Of a stretch of DNA of 64,000 nt, positions 9,714-17,783 are shown in pieces. Under the pieces are notes generated by a model. It ran no database searches. It was not told where the DNA came from and was given only the letters and a program-made list of their open reading frames with translations. Numbering within the stretch: the stretch's first letter is position 1; every line of letters begins with the position of its first letter. This DNA comes from Azonexaceae bacterium. Lineage in GTDB: Bacteria > Pseudomonadota > Gammaproteobacteria > Burkholderiales > Rhodocyclaceae. Both the position numbers and the translations under genes were made by a program. The stretch is from NCBI GenBank assembly GCA_013335535.1, contig JAAXVL010000005.1:144959-208958 (forward strand), given 5' to 3'.

Positions 9714-10277
9714 CTGTCATCACCCCAACAACTCTCCAGCTTTCTTGAATCCGTCGAGCGCCGCGCCTTCAAACAGGCGATGTTTGCCGTGCACGACGAA
9801 GACGCTGCACTGGATATCGTCCAGGACGCCATGCTCAAACTGGCGGAAAAATACGGCGACCGACCGGACGAAGAGTACCCGATGCTCTTCCAGCGCATTC
9901 TGCAAAACACCATTCGTGACTATTACCGGCGCAGCAAGGTCCGATCAATGTGGACAACGCTGCTATCAGCCTTTTCCCCGGACGATGACGAAGATTACGA
10001 CCCACTCGAAACACTGGCCGCCGACGAAGACGACGCTGGCCCGAGAACGCCGGAAAGCAAGCTGCAGCAGGCCCAGACGCTCAACCTGATTGACGACGAA
10101 ATAAAAAAGCTACCCGCTCGTCAACGCGAAGCCTTTCTCATGCGTTATTGGGAGGATATGGACGTCGCCGAAACTGCAGCGGTGATGGGATGCTCAGAAG
10201 GCAGCGTAAAAACTCATTGCTCGCGCGCCACTCACGCGCTGGCTGCCGCCTTGTCGGCAAGAGGTATAAAACTATGA
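9714..10277 (+). CDS. RNA polymerase sigma factor, ECF-like (sigma-70 regions 2 and 4)
   Basis: This is a sigma factor of about 187 residues. Region 2 is represented by AALDIVQDAMLKLAEKY and LFQRILQNTIRDYYRRSKV. Region 4 (LPARQREAFLMRYWEDMDV, then AETAAVMGCSEGSVKTHCSR) is a typical helix-turn-helix. The first in-frame ATG (9780) would cut into the homologous N-terminus. Upstream there is no ATG, GTG or TTG, but CTG at 9714 gives LSSPQQLSSFLESVERRAF behind GGAAGAG, so a rare CTG start is inferred. Its stop overlaps the next ATG, and the three following genes form one operon. No anti-sigma factor is obvious, although the membrane protein downstream could play that role. Confidence 0.85.
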   Translation: MSSPQQLSSFLESVERRAFKQAMFAVHDEDAALDIVQDAMLKLAEKYGDRPDEEYPMLFQRILQNTIRDYYRRSKVRSMWTTLLSAFSPDDDEDYDPLETLAADEDDAGPRTPESKLQQAQTLNLIDDEIKKLPARQREAFLMRYWEDMDVAETAAVMGCSEGSVKTHCSRATHALAAALSARGIKL

Positions 10278-10657
10278 ACGAAGTTCGTTACGCACATAGA
10301 ATTCGGCAAACGCTTAACCATAGTCTGAACGATATTCCGCTTGCTGCATCGCGAAGACTGGAGGCAGCTCGCCATCAGGCACTTGCGCATCAAAAACAGG
10401 CCAAACCCAAAATGGTAACGGCCAACGCTGGTGTTTCATCGTTTCATACCGGCGCCCCCATCCCGTATTTCAAGCAAATTCTCGCCGTAATAGCCTTGCT
10501 GGTCGGCATGTGGATATCGTTCTATTGGCATAGCATCCAGTACGTCACTGAGCTGGAAGACGTCGATAGCGCCTTACTCACTGACGATCTGCCTCCCGAT
10601 GCCTTTCTTGATAACGACTTCTTCGAATGGTTAAAAGACGACTCCTCAGAGGAATAA
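10274..10657 (+). CDS. DUF3619 family single-pass membrane protein
   Basis: A 127-residue protein whose ATG overlaps the sigma-factor stop (ATGA). The N-terminal cytoplasmic part is basic (RRLEAARHQALAHQ), one membrane helix spans about residues 60-78, and the outer C-terminus is very acidic (DDLPPDAFLDNDFFEWLKDD). DUF3619 proteins regularly follow this sigma-factor type in betaproteobacteria. An anti-sigma-like role is plausible from position and topology but is not shown. Confidence 0.8.
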   Translation: MNEVRYAHRIRQTLNHSLNDIPLAASRRLEAARHQALAHQKQAKPKMVTANAGVSSFHTGAPIPYFKQILAVIALLVGMWISFYWHSIQYVTELEDVDSALLTDDLPPDAFLDNDFFEWLKDDSSEE

Positions 10658-11184
10658 TCCTCTGTTTTAGCCTGACCGCCGTCGTTGCCGCCGAACCACC
10701 AACATCGGCGATCATAGGTACGCCACCGCAACCTAGTTGGCCCCAGTTAAGTACCCAGCAAAAGGACATTCTCGCCCCGCTCGCCGAGGACTGGGACGGC
10801 ATGGAGAATATCCGCAAGAAAAAATGGCTGGGTATCGCCGACCGCTACCCGAACATGAAGCCGGACGAACAACAACGCATGCAGTACCGAATGCGCGAAT
10901 GGGCCAACCTGACACCCGTACAACGCGCCAAGGCGAGAAGTACATACAAGGATTTCAATCAATTGCCCCCGGAGCAAAAACAGGTGGTCAGGCAAAAGTG
11001 GGATGCCTTTACGAACCTGTCGCCCGAACAGCAGAGGCGACTCCGCGAAAACAGCAAATCATCCAAATTGCTAGCGCCGCCAACTGAGTCACAGGGGGCT
11101 GGGGTGAACAGCTCAGCCACAACACTCACGTCAACAGCTGGCACATCAGACCAACCTACATCCACAGAAAAGACCAAACATTGA
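10627..11184 (+). CDS. DUF3106 family exported protein
   Basis: A 185-residue protein with a cleavable signal peptide (RRLLRGIILCFSLTAVVAAE). The body contains repeated short Trp/Pro segments such as LSTQQKDILAPLAEDWD, LTPVQRAKARSTYKDF and LSPEQQRRLREN, the hallmark of DUF3106. The C-terminus is Ser/Thr-rich and probably disordered. It overlaps the preceding gene by 31 bases and the RDD gene by 4, so the set is one operon. The function is unknown, but a periplasmic partner of the membrane proteins in the same operon is likely. Confidence 0.82.
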   Translation: MVKRRLLRGIILCFSLTAVVAAEPPTSAIIGTPPQPSWPQLSTQQKDILAPLAEDWDGMENIRKKKWLGIADRYPNMKPDEQQRMQYRMREWANLTPVQRAKARSTYKDFNQLPPEQKQVVRQKWDAFTNLSPEQQRRLRENSKSSKLLAPPTESQGAGVNSSATTLTSTAGTSDQPTSTEKTKH

Positions 11185-11597
11185 TGTCAACCTCACTCCC
11201 CGGCATCAGGCGCCGCCTAGTCTGCATGCTGTACGAAAGTCTGGTCGTTTTTTCAATTCTGCTGATAGGCTTTCTGCTCCCGCAAATTGTCCTTTCGGGG
11301 TTTCATTTCGAACTACCCGCCCGGGTGCTTTGGCTTCACGTCTTGCTGTTGCTGCTGGTCTATTTTGCCTGGTGCTGGCTCAACGGCGGGCAAACCCTGC
11401 CAATGAAAACTTGGAAACTTCGCATTGTTTCCTCCGAGGGCGCTGTTCTCCGCCCCCTGCAGGCTGTTCTTCGCTACCTGGCTGCATGGCCCAGCATTCT
11501 CCTGCTAGGTATTGGAATTTTTTGGGCGCTATTCGATAAGGACCGTCAGTTCCTGCATGACAGAATTGCCGGAACGCGAATAGTCAGTGCCAGTTAA
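11181..11597 (+). CDS. RDD family membrane protein
   Basis: A 138-residue RDD-domain protein. The N-terminal helix begins with the typical RRLVCMLYESLVVFSILL. Three or four membrane segments follow, with the conserved GQTLPMKTWKLRIV loop and a C-terminal DKDRQFLHDRIAGTRIV that matches the RDD consensus. It is the last gene of the sigma-factor operon. Its ATG overlaps the upstream stop. RDD proteins are thought to be transport-related, and nothing more specific can be read here. Confidence 0.88.
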   Translation: MMSTSLPGIRRRLVCMLYESLVVFSILLIGFLLPQIVLSGFHFELPARVLWLHVLLLLLVYFAWCWLNGGQTLPMKTWKLRIVSSEGAVLRPLQAVLRYLAAWPSILLLGIGIFWALFDKDRQFLHDRIAGTRIVSAS

Positions 11598-12674
11598 TCA
11601 GCGACGCTCCACCCACCACAACATACTCATCGCAGCTACCAGAAACAGGGCTGCAGGTGCAGTTGCGCTGGCGAATGGCGGCCACGAATTGATCACACCA
11701 AGATTCGAGAACAGGCCATTCAGGGCATAAAAAAGTATCCCCAGCATTACCCCGGCAAAAATTTTCAGACTGACCCCACCGACGCGGTCATGTGAATAAC
11801 CAAAAGGAAGCGCCAGGGCGACCATGACCAGCGCGGTCATGGGATAAACAAGCTTTTTCCAGAGAGCAATCTGGTAACGCTCGGCCTTTTGCTTGTTTTC
11901 AACCAGATGCCGGGTGTAATTGAACAGGCCATAAAGTGACATCCGCTCAGGTGCAACGGTCAAAATGGCCAACAAATCCGGAGTAACCGCAGAATGCCAG
12001 TCAGTCGTATCACTGGATTCGACGCGAGAGGTATCGGCATCAAGAATCGTTCTGACCACACCTTTTAATAGCCATCGGTCAGGCAACTGGAAGTTAGCCT
12101 CCTTGGCATCAGTCACCGACTCCAGCGTGTTTTCGGCAGTAAATCGATAAATCCGTACCCCCTCAAGCGTAGCGTCCGGATTGGCCTTGCGAATATTGAT
12201 AAAACTACGCCCATCCTTGATCCACAAGCCGCTTTCCAGACCACTGCGGGCCACAACCTTGCTCAATGCCTTGGCCTTGATTTCCTGAGCCAGCCGTTCG
12301 CTGAACGGCACCAGAACCTCACCGAAAACAAAAGTCAGCAAGGCGAGCATGGCCGCCGCTCGAAACAGTGTCATCAACAAGTCCGAGGTCGCCAAACCAG
12401 AAGCCCTCAAGACCGTGAGTTCAGAATGCCTGGCTAGCGTAGACAGCGCGTACAAAGAACCGATCAGCGCAGCAATCGGGATCAGTTCATATACCAGCCC
12501 GGGCAATCCTAGCGCGACAAATAGCGCAGCACGACCTGCCGTGTAATCAGCCCGACCTACATTCCGTAGTTCATCAACAAAGTTAAAAAAACTGAACAAG
12601 GCCAAAAATGCGAGCAGGACAAGAAACACCGCCGCAAGGACCTCTCGCATCAGATAGCGTTGATGCGTATTCAC
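11598..12674 (-). CDS. lptG: LPS export ABC transporter permease LptG
   Basis: LptG is one of two inner-membrane permeases that, with LptB, lift lipopolysaccharide from the inner membrane onto the LptC/A bridge. Membrane helices flank a periplasmic beta-jellyroll. The N-terminus QRYLMREVLAAVFLVLLAFL and the segment ARHSELTVLRASGLATSDLL are characteristic. The GTG at 12674, next to the lptF stop, matches the usual start. GTG at 12683, overlapping the lptF end, is an alternative with a better-placed GGGGAAG. It is transcribed with lptF. Confidence 0.95.
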   Translation of the reverse strand: MNTHQRYLMREVLAAVFLVLLAFLALFSFFNFVDELRNVGRADYTAGRAALFVALGLPGLVYELIPIAALIGSLYALSTLARHSELTVLRASGLATSDLLMTLFRAAAMLALLTFVFGEVLVPFSERLAQEIKAKALSKVVARSGLESGLWIKDGRSFINIRKANPDATLEGVRIYRFTAENTLESVTDAKEANFQLPDRWLLKGVVRTILDADTSRVESSDTTDWHSAVTPDLLAILTVAPERMSLYGLFNYTRHLVENKQKAERYQIALWKKLVYPMTALVMVALALPFGYSHDRVGGVSLKIFAGVMLGILFYALNGLFSNLGVINSWPPFASATAPAALFLVAAMSMLWWVERR

Positions 12675-12675
12675 C

Positions 12676-13761
12676 TTAAACACGGGACTTCCCCTGCCAA
12701 GGCATGCGCACGGCAATACGCCGGTAAAACAGTAATATAAGCGGCACCAGCATCACGGCGTGGATGGCCCAAACGCCGATCCAGAAAGAGAGCTTGCCCT
12801 GAGCAACCCAAGCCTGGGCAACCCATAGCAGATTGCTGTAGATTGCGTAGATAAGCACCGCAATCAGCATATTCGCCGAGCGGCCAGCCCGCGGATTGAC
12901 ATAGGAAAGCGGTATGGCCAGCAGAGCCAAAATGAGGGCTGACACGGGGATACCGATGCGCCAAAGCAGCTCTCCCCGGGCCTTGTTACTATCGTCCTTG
13001 AGAAGCTCTGGCATCGACAGCCGATTGGGCAAAGGTTCCGTCGGTTTGGCTTCGCCATCCTCGGTACGCACACGGTATCTCTCGAACTCCATTACACGAA
13101 ACTCTGGAGAGCCTGGCTCAACTTCGTAGCGGCGCCCTTTTTCCAGAACAACAAAGCGGTCACCGTTCTCTGCAAATTCTTGATACCCCTGATCCGACAC
13201 CACAACGCCCAGTTTTCCGTCCTGAAAACTGGCCACAAAGATGTTCCCGAGCAATGCCGCACCCTCATCCAGCGCTTCGACAAAGAAAACCCGCTTGCCA
13301 GCCTTCGATTCCTGGAAAACTCCCGGTGAGACCTGTGAGACATCGCTACGTGCCGACAGGACTTGCCGATACTGCGCGGTATTGAAATTGGCCCAAGGCG
13401 ACAGAAATCCAGCTAATGCCGCGATAACCAGCACAAAAGGCATGGCAAAAACAAGCACAGGCCGTAACCACGCCGTCAGCGGCAAGCCGCAAGAAAACCA
13501 GACCACCATTTCGGAGTCTCGGTAGGCGCGCGTCAAACTCAGCAGAATCGACACAAAAAGCATCAAGCTGAGCACGAGCGGCATGAAGTTCAACAAGGCG
13601 AAGCCGAGCAGCGAGGCTACCGCCTCGGGCACAATACGCCCTCCGACCGCCTCTTTCAAAAGGCGAATCAACAGTATGGAAGCCAGGATTGCCAGCAAAG
13701 CAACGCTGATGCCGGCGGCTGCCTGAGCAAATTCGCGCCGTACGGCGCGTTCGAATATCAT
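12676..13761 (-). CDS. lptF: LPS export ABC transporter permease LptF
   Basis: LptF is the partner of LptG in the LptB2FG transporter. The start MIFERAVRREFAQAAAGISV is typical. Early helices are followed by the conserved LTRAYRDSEMVVWFSCGLPL coupling-helix region, a periplasmic jellyroll and three C-terminal helices (LRIG..IPLSYVNPRAGRSAN). The chosen ATG gives about 361 residues. It is divergent from pepA with a 72-base gap, an arrangement conserved widely in proteobacteria. Confidence 0.95.
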   Translation of the reverse strand: MIFERAVRREFAQAAAGISVALLAILASILLIRLLKEAVGGRIVPEAVASLLGFALLNFMPLVLSLMLFVSILLSLTRAYRDSEMVVWFSCGLPLTAWLRPVLVFAMPFVLVIAALAGFLSPWANFNTAQYRQVLSARSDVSQVSPGVFQESKAGKRVFFVEALDEGAALLGNIFVASFQDGKLGVVVSDQGYQEFAENGDRFVVLEKGRRYEVEPGSPEFRVMEFERYRVRTEDGEAKPTEPLPNRLSMPELLKDDSNKARGELLWRIGIPVSALILALLAIPLSYVNPRAGRSANMLIAVLIYAIYSNLLWVAQAWVAQGKLSFWIGVWAIHAVMLVPLILLFYRRIAVRMPWQGKSRV

Positions 13762-13833
13762 GCTTTGACGAAACCGAAAAAAATGCGAGGATAAACCCTC
13801 GGAAACTGATATTTCCCTGATCAGGAGCAGCTT

Positions 13834-15330
13834 GTGGAATTTAGCATAAAAAGTGGCAGCCCGGAAAAACAGCGCAGCGCCTGCGTGGTAGTCGGCGTTT
13901 TTGAACCGAGGAAACTTACCCTGCCGGCCGAGCTTCTCGACAAGGCATCTGGCGGACATATTGCCGACATCGTTCGACGCGGCGATATGGAGGGAAAATC
14001 AGGCAGCACCTTGTTGCTGCACAGCGTTCCCGGCACGCTTTGCGACCGCATTCTGCTCGTCGGGCTCGGCAAGGAAAAAGAGTTTCGCGAGAAAGAATAT
14101 GGCAATGCCATCAGCGCTACCGTCAAAGTACTCAACGAAACAGGCGCTTTCGATGCATCCATTTTTCTGACCGAACTTGCCGTCAAAAAACGGAGCACTG
14201 GCTGGCGAATTCGCCAGGCAACACTGGCCGCCCTCGATTCAACCTATAAGTTCGAACAATTTAAAAGCAAGAAGGAAGATGTACGGCGGCCCTTGCGCAA
14301 GCTGACATTCAGCGTTGAAAGACGCAATGAACTTGGGCCTGCGGAGGAAGCGCTGAACCAAGGACTGGCTATCGCCGAAGGCGTAGCGATGACCAAGGAT
14401 CTGGGCAACCTGCCTCCCAATATCTGCCACCCGACTTACCTGGCCGAGCAGGCGCGGGCCATGGCCAAGGAATTCAAGCTTGGCTGCGACATTCTCGATC
14501 GCGCTGACATGGAAAAACTGGGCATGCATTCCCTGCTCGCCGTTGCCCATGGTTCGCACCAGCCGCCCAAGCTGATTGTGCTCAGCTACAAGGGTGGCAA
14601 GGCCGCTGAAAAACCGGTCGTTCTCGTTGGCAAAGGCGTCACTTTCGACACGGGCGGTATTTCGCTGAAACCCGGTGCAGAAATGGACGAAATGAAATAT
14701 GACATGTGCGGTGCCGCCAGCGTGCTCGGTACCATGCATGCCGTTGCCAAGATGGCTTTGCCGATCAACCTGACTGTCATCGTTCCGGCCACCGAAAACA
14801 TGCCGGATGGCAAGGCGACGCGACCTGGCGACATTGTCACCTCGATGTCTGGACAAACCATCGAAATTCTCAACACCGATGCCGAAGGCCGACTGATTTT
14901 GTGCGATGCGCTGACTTATGCCGAGCGTTTCGAACCGGACACCGTGATCGATGTCGCCACGCTCACAGGCGCTTGCGTAGTTGCCTTGGGTAGCGTGGCC
15001 ACTGGCCTCTTCGCCAACAAGGATGCCCTGGCCCGCGAACTGCTTGATGCCGGCGACGAAGCCTACGACCGCGCCTGGCACATGCCGCTGTGGGACGACT
15101 ATCAGGAACTGCTGAAAAGCCCGTTTGCCGACATGGCCAACATCGGCGGTCGCTGGGGTGGAGCCATTTCGGCCGCCTGTTTCCTGTCGCGCTTCACCAA
15201 GAAATTCGACTGGGCACACCTCGATATTGCTGGCACAGCCTGGAAATCGGGTTCCAGCAAAGGCGCCACGGGCCGCCCCGTGCCCATGCTCACGCATTAC
15301 CTGCTGCACCGCGCAGGCAAGCTCAATTGA
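13834..15330 (+). CDS. pepA: Leucyl aminopeptidase (M17, cytosol aminopeptidase)
   Basis: PepA is a two-metal aminopeptidase that trims N-terminal residues from peptides and, in E. coli, also acts as a DNA-binding architectural protein. The M17 signature NTDAEGRL is at residues 347-354, and the metal-binding GKGVTFDTGGISLK is intact. At 498 residues the length is normal. The start is a GTG at 13834 preceded by CAGGAGCAG. Its TGA overlaps the TTG of holC. Confidence 0.97.
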   Translation: MEFSIKSGSPEKQRSACVVVGVFEPRKLTLPAELLDKASGGHIADIVRRGDMEGKSGSTLLLHSVPGTLCDRILLVGLGKEKEFREKEYGNAISATVKVLNETGAFDASIFLTELAVKKRSTGWRIRQATLAALDSTYKFEQFKSKKEDVRRPLRKLTFSVERRNELGPAEEALNQGLAIAEGVAMTKDLGNLPPNICHPTYLAEQARAMAKEFKLGCDILDRADMEKLGMHSLLAVAHGSHQPPKLIVLSYKGGKAAEKPVVLVGKGVTFDTGGISLKPGAEMDEMKYDMCGAASVLGTMHAVAKMALPINLTVIVPATENMPDGKATRPGDIVTSMSGQTIEILNTDAEGRLILCDALTYAERFEPDTVIDVATLTGACVVALGSVATGLFANKDALARELLDAGDEAYDRAWHMPLWDDYQELLKSPFADMANIGGRWGGAISAACFLSRFTKKFDWAHLDIAGTAWKSGSSKGATGRPVPMLTHYLLHRAGKLN

Positions 15331-15749
15331 CGCAGGTATTTTTTTATCACGGTGCGGCGGACAAGATCGCTGCGGCCTGCGCCTTGCTGAGCGGGGCCTA
15401 TGCCAAAAAGAAACCGATGCTGGTCTACGCCGTGGATAACTCCATCGCCAGCGGCGTCGACCGCATGCTGTGGACACATTCAGCACTCAGCTTTGTGCCG
15501 CATTGTCGCGCCGATTCACCACTCGCCGCAGACACCCCCATTCTGATCACGGACAAGCTGGAAACGATCGCCCAGGATGAACGCCTAATGAACCTGAGCC
15601 AGGAAATCCCGCCCGGCTTTTCACGTTTCGAGAGTCTGATCGAAGTCGTTGGACAGGATGAAGGTGACCGCACAGCGGCCAGAGAGCGCGTCAAGTTCTA
15701 CAAGGATCGCGGTTACGAAGTTCGTTACTTCGATCTCAGCGACCGCTAA
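15327..15749 (+). CDS. holC: DNA polymerase III subunit chi
   Basis: HolC is the clamp-loader-associated subunit that contacts single-strand binding protein. The N-terminus TQVFFYHGAADKIAAACAL and the conserved LWTHSALSFVPHCRAD and PILIT segments identify it. A TTG start at 15327 overlaps the pepA stop (TTGA) and gives 140 residues. The order pepA-holC-valS is the usual one, here interrupted by two extra genes. The start codon is inferred from homology because no ATG exists at that end. Confidence 0.92.
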   Translation: MTQVFFYHGAADKIAAACALLSGAYAKKKPMLVYAVDNSIASGVDRMLWTHSALSFVPHCRADSPLAADTPILITDKLETIAQDERLMNLSQEIPPGFSRFESLIEVVGQDEGDRTAARERVKFYKDRGYEVRYFDLSDR

Positions 15750-15758
15750 GGAAGCCGC

Positions 15759-16136
15759 GTGCCCAGCCCCATCATCGCCCGAGCTGACGCCCTGATGCAG
15801 CGCAGACGTCAGAGTGACAACGAATTCGACGACATTCCGATTTTGACTGATGCCATTGATCAGATTGACGACATTCCGGTTCTGACCGAAATAGAGCCGG
15901 TCTTGAAAACGGAAGACTATCCAGAGTTGATCGAGACCGCCGTCGAGCCTCTAGCCGATACCCACCAGGAGGTCTTACCGGAAGATCCGTCGAGCATTGA
16001 TTCAGACTTGCGCGACGAACTTATCCAAGACCTCACCAGCCGCATCGAGAGCCGCATCAAGGCCGTTTTGCCCGAAATTATCAGTACAACCATCAGGGAA
16101 TTTCTGGCCGAGCAGGAAATGATCGAGAACAGTTAA
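15759..16136 (+). CDS. Small acidic hypothetical protein with DDIP(I/V)LT repeats
   Basis: A 125-residue, strongly acidic protein starting at GTG, nine bases after holC. Two copies of a short motif, FDDIPILTDAID and IDDIPVLTEIEP, are followed by a third weaker one. The C-terminal 50 residues (IQDLTSRIESRIKAVLPEII) are predicted to be an amphipathic helix. There is no signal peptide or membrane segment. Its position between holC and valS suggests co-expression with replication and translation genes. I do not recognise a function. The short acidic repeats look like linear binding motifs. Confidence 0.65.
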   Translation: MPSPIIARADALMQRRRQSDNEFDDIPILTDAIDQIDDIPVLTEIEPVLKTEDYPELIETAVEPLADTHQEVLPEDPSSIDSDLRDELIQDLTSRIESRIKAVLPEIISTTIREFLAEQEMIENS

Positions 16137-16179
16137 TCAGTGCCCGATCGCGGCCTACAGGCCATCACCCAGAATCCCC

Positions 16180-17721
16180 ATGAATCCGAGTAATTCATTC
16201 ACCGCTCCCCAGACGGCAAACAACCGCTTCCCTTTCACGCTGCCTGGCGTCATCATCGTTGTTGCGATCTACACCACGATACACGCGCTGACCCGGCTGT
16301 TCTCGTCGGGCAATCTGGGGGAGGACGACCCACTTGACAACCTGATCGCCCAGACACTCGCGCCAGGCTACAACACCCAGCACGGTCCGCTTTATGACTG
16401 GGCGCTATGGCTGGTGCAGCATTTTTTTGGCAGCGGCCTGTCAGGCTTCCTGTTCCTCAAATACGCGCTGCTCGTCGGCATGGCCGGCTGCCTGTTTCAA
16501 ATTACGCGAAAAATTACGCAAAGCGCCTTATGGGCGTTCATTGCCGTCGAGTCGATGGCCACGGTCTACCAGATTTTCTGGCGATTTCACGAAGGCTTCA
16601 CCCATCGCGTCGGCGCCATGGCGCTGGCTGTTGCTACCGTATGGGCAGTCTTTCGCCTCATTGATCGACCGAGTCGCGGAAATTATCTGCTGCTGGCCAC
16701 GCTGATCGGGCTGGGCCTGCTCACCGAGCACATTTACGCCTTTGCCCTGCTCTCAACGCTGCTGGCTGCCTGGCTACAGCCATCCGTGCGGAAAACGGTT
16801 TTCTCGCTGCCGATGCTGGCAGCGCTACTGCTCACCTTGCTGATCGTGGCGCCTTACATTCTATGGGTAGCAGCCGACCCGCAGCGTGCCATCGCTCTGG
16901 GCACGAACCTGTTCCCCGAAATACCACGCCATTCGCCAGCCGGTATCGCCGCAGGCCTGCGCGATGCCTTCACTTTTCCGCTCCTCGTCCTGTCGCCCTA
17001 TATCGTGATCCTGCCGATGGTTTTTCCGGCCATCTTCCGGACAATCTTCAGGCAATCCCAACTTCGCCCCAGCGATTCGCTCACATTCGACCCAAAGCTG
17101 TTTCTGCTCCATCTGCTGCTCATCGAACTGAGCGGCTTGGTCCTCTTCAACGGCTTGCTGTACTCGCGTTCCAACTATGCAGTGCACAGCATCCTGCCGA
17201 TGCTCGTCATCGCCATCCCCTGGCTGACGGAAAAGGCGCGCGAGACCAATCCGACCCCGCGCCGTGTGCAGGTGTTCATGGCCGTGCTGCTCGGATTTAC
17301 CATTACGGCCTATGCAGTACGCAGCGGCAACCTGTTTATTTATGAGCCTTTCTGCTCGCGCTGCCGCTGGGCCGTACCTTATACGGAGCTCGCCGAGAAG
17401 CTTCGCGAGCAGGGATTTAATCAGGGAACAATCATCGTCAATGACCCTCATGTCGGCGGCAACCTCAGGCGTTTTTTCCCTGATTCACGCATCGTGATGT
17501 CCGGCCTGCCCACCCCGGCCGGTAACGACAGAAAGATCGCTGTTGTCTGGCCCGCATTGAACAAGAATGCGGAGATGCCAGCCGACTTGCGCAATGCCAC
17601 CGCAGCCGCGCATGCACTGACACCGCCAGAAATCGTCGAGCTACCCTGGAAGCACCTGTGGCGACCACTCGGCTACCGGACATCAAGCTGGGGCACGGCA
17701 ATCATGGAGACGCCGCACTAG
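16180..17721 (+). CDS. ArnT/PMT-like membrane glycosyltransferase (family 39 type)
   Basis: A 513-residue integral membrane protein with about ten hydrophobic helices. Near the N-terminus a periplasmic loop contains GEDDPLDNLIAQTLAPGYNT followed by QHGPLYDWALWL. The early acidic loop and the G-P-L-Y pattern are typical of PMT/ArnT glycosyltransferases that use polyprenyl-phosphate sugars. A soluble C-terminal domain of about 130 residues follows the last helix. The acceptor is unknown (lipid A, protein or polysaccharide). It lies between the acidic protein and valS on the same strand. Confidence 0.78.
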   Translation: MNPSNSFTAPQTANNRFPFTLPGVIIVVAIYTTIHALTRLFSSGNLGEDDPLDNLIAQTLAPGYNTQHGPLYDWALWLVQHFFGSGLSGFLFLKYALLVGMAGCLFQITRKITQSALWAFIAVESMATVYQIFWRFHEGFTHRVGAMALAVATVWAVFRLIDRPSRGNYLLLATLIGLGLLTEHIYAFALLSTLLAAWLQPSVRKTVFSLPMLAALLLTLLIVAPYILWVAADPQRAIALGTNLFPEIPRHSPAGIAAGLRDAFTFPLLVLSPYIVILPMVFPAIFRTIFRQSQLRPSDSLTFDPKLFLLHLLLIELSGLVLFNGLLYSRSNYAVHSILPMLVIAIPWLTEKARETNPTPRRVQVFMAVLLGFTITAYAVRSGNLFIYEPFCSRCRWAVPYTELAEKLREQGFNQGTIIVNDPHVGGNLRRFFPDSRIVMSGLPTPAGNDRKIAVVWPALNKNAEMPADLRNATAAAHALTPPEIVELPWKHLWRPLGYRTSSWGTAIMETPH

Positions 17722-17748
17722 TGGGCAAGGCGTGCTGCCAATCGCGGG

Positions 17749-17754
17749 TATAAT
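17749..17754 (+). promoter_or_regulatory. -10 box upstream of valS
   Basis: A perfect TATAAT lies 30 bases before the valS ATG, directly after the glycosyltransferase gene. The expected -35 position holds no good match, so this is a weak prediction. Confidence 0.4.
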
Positions 17755-17783
17755 TGCCGGTTTTCCCCTTTTCCGACAAGCCC

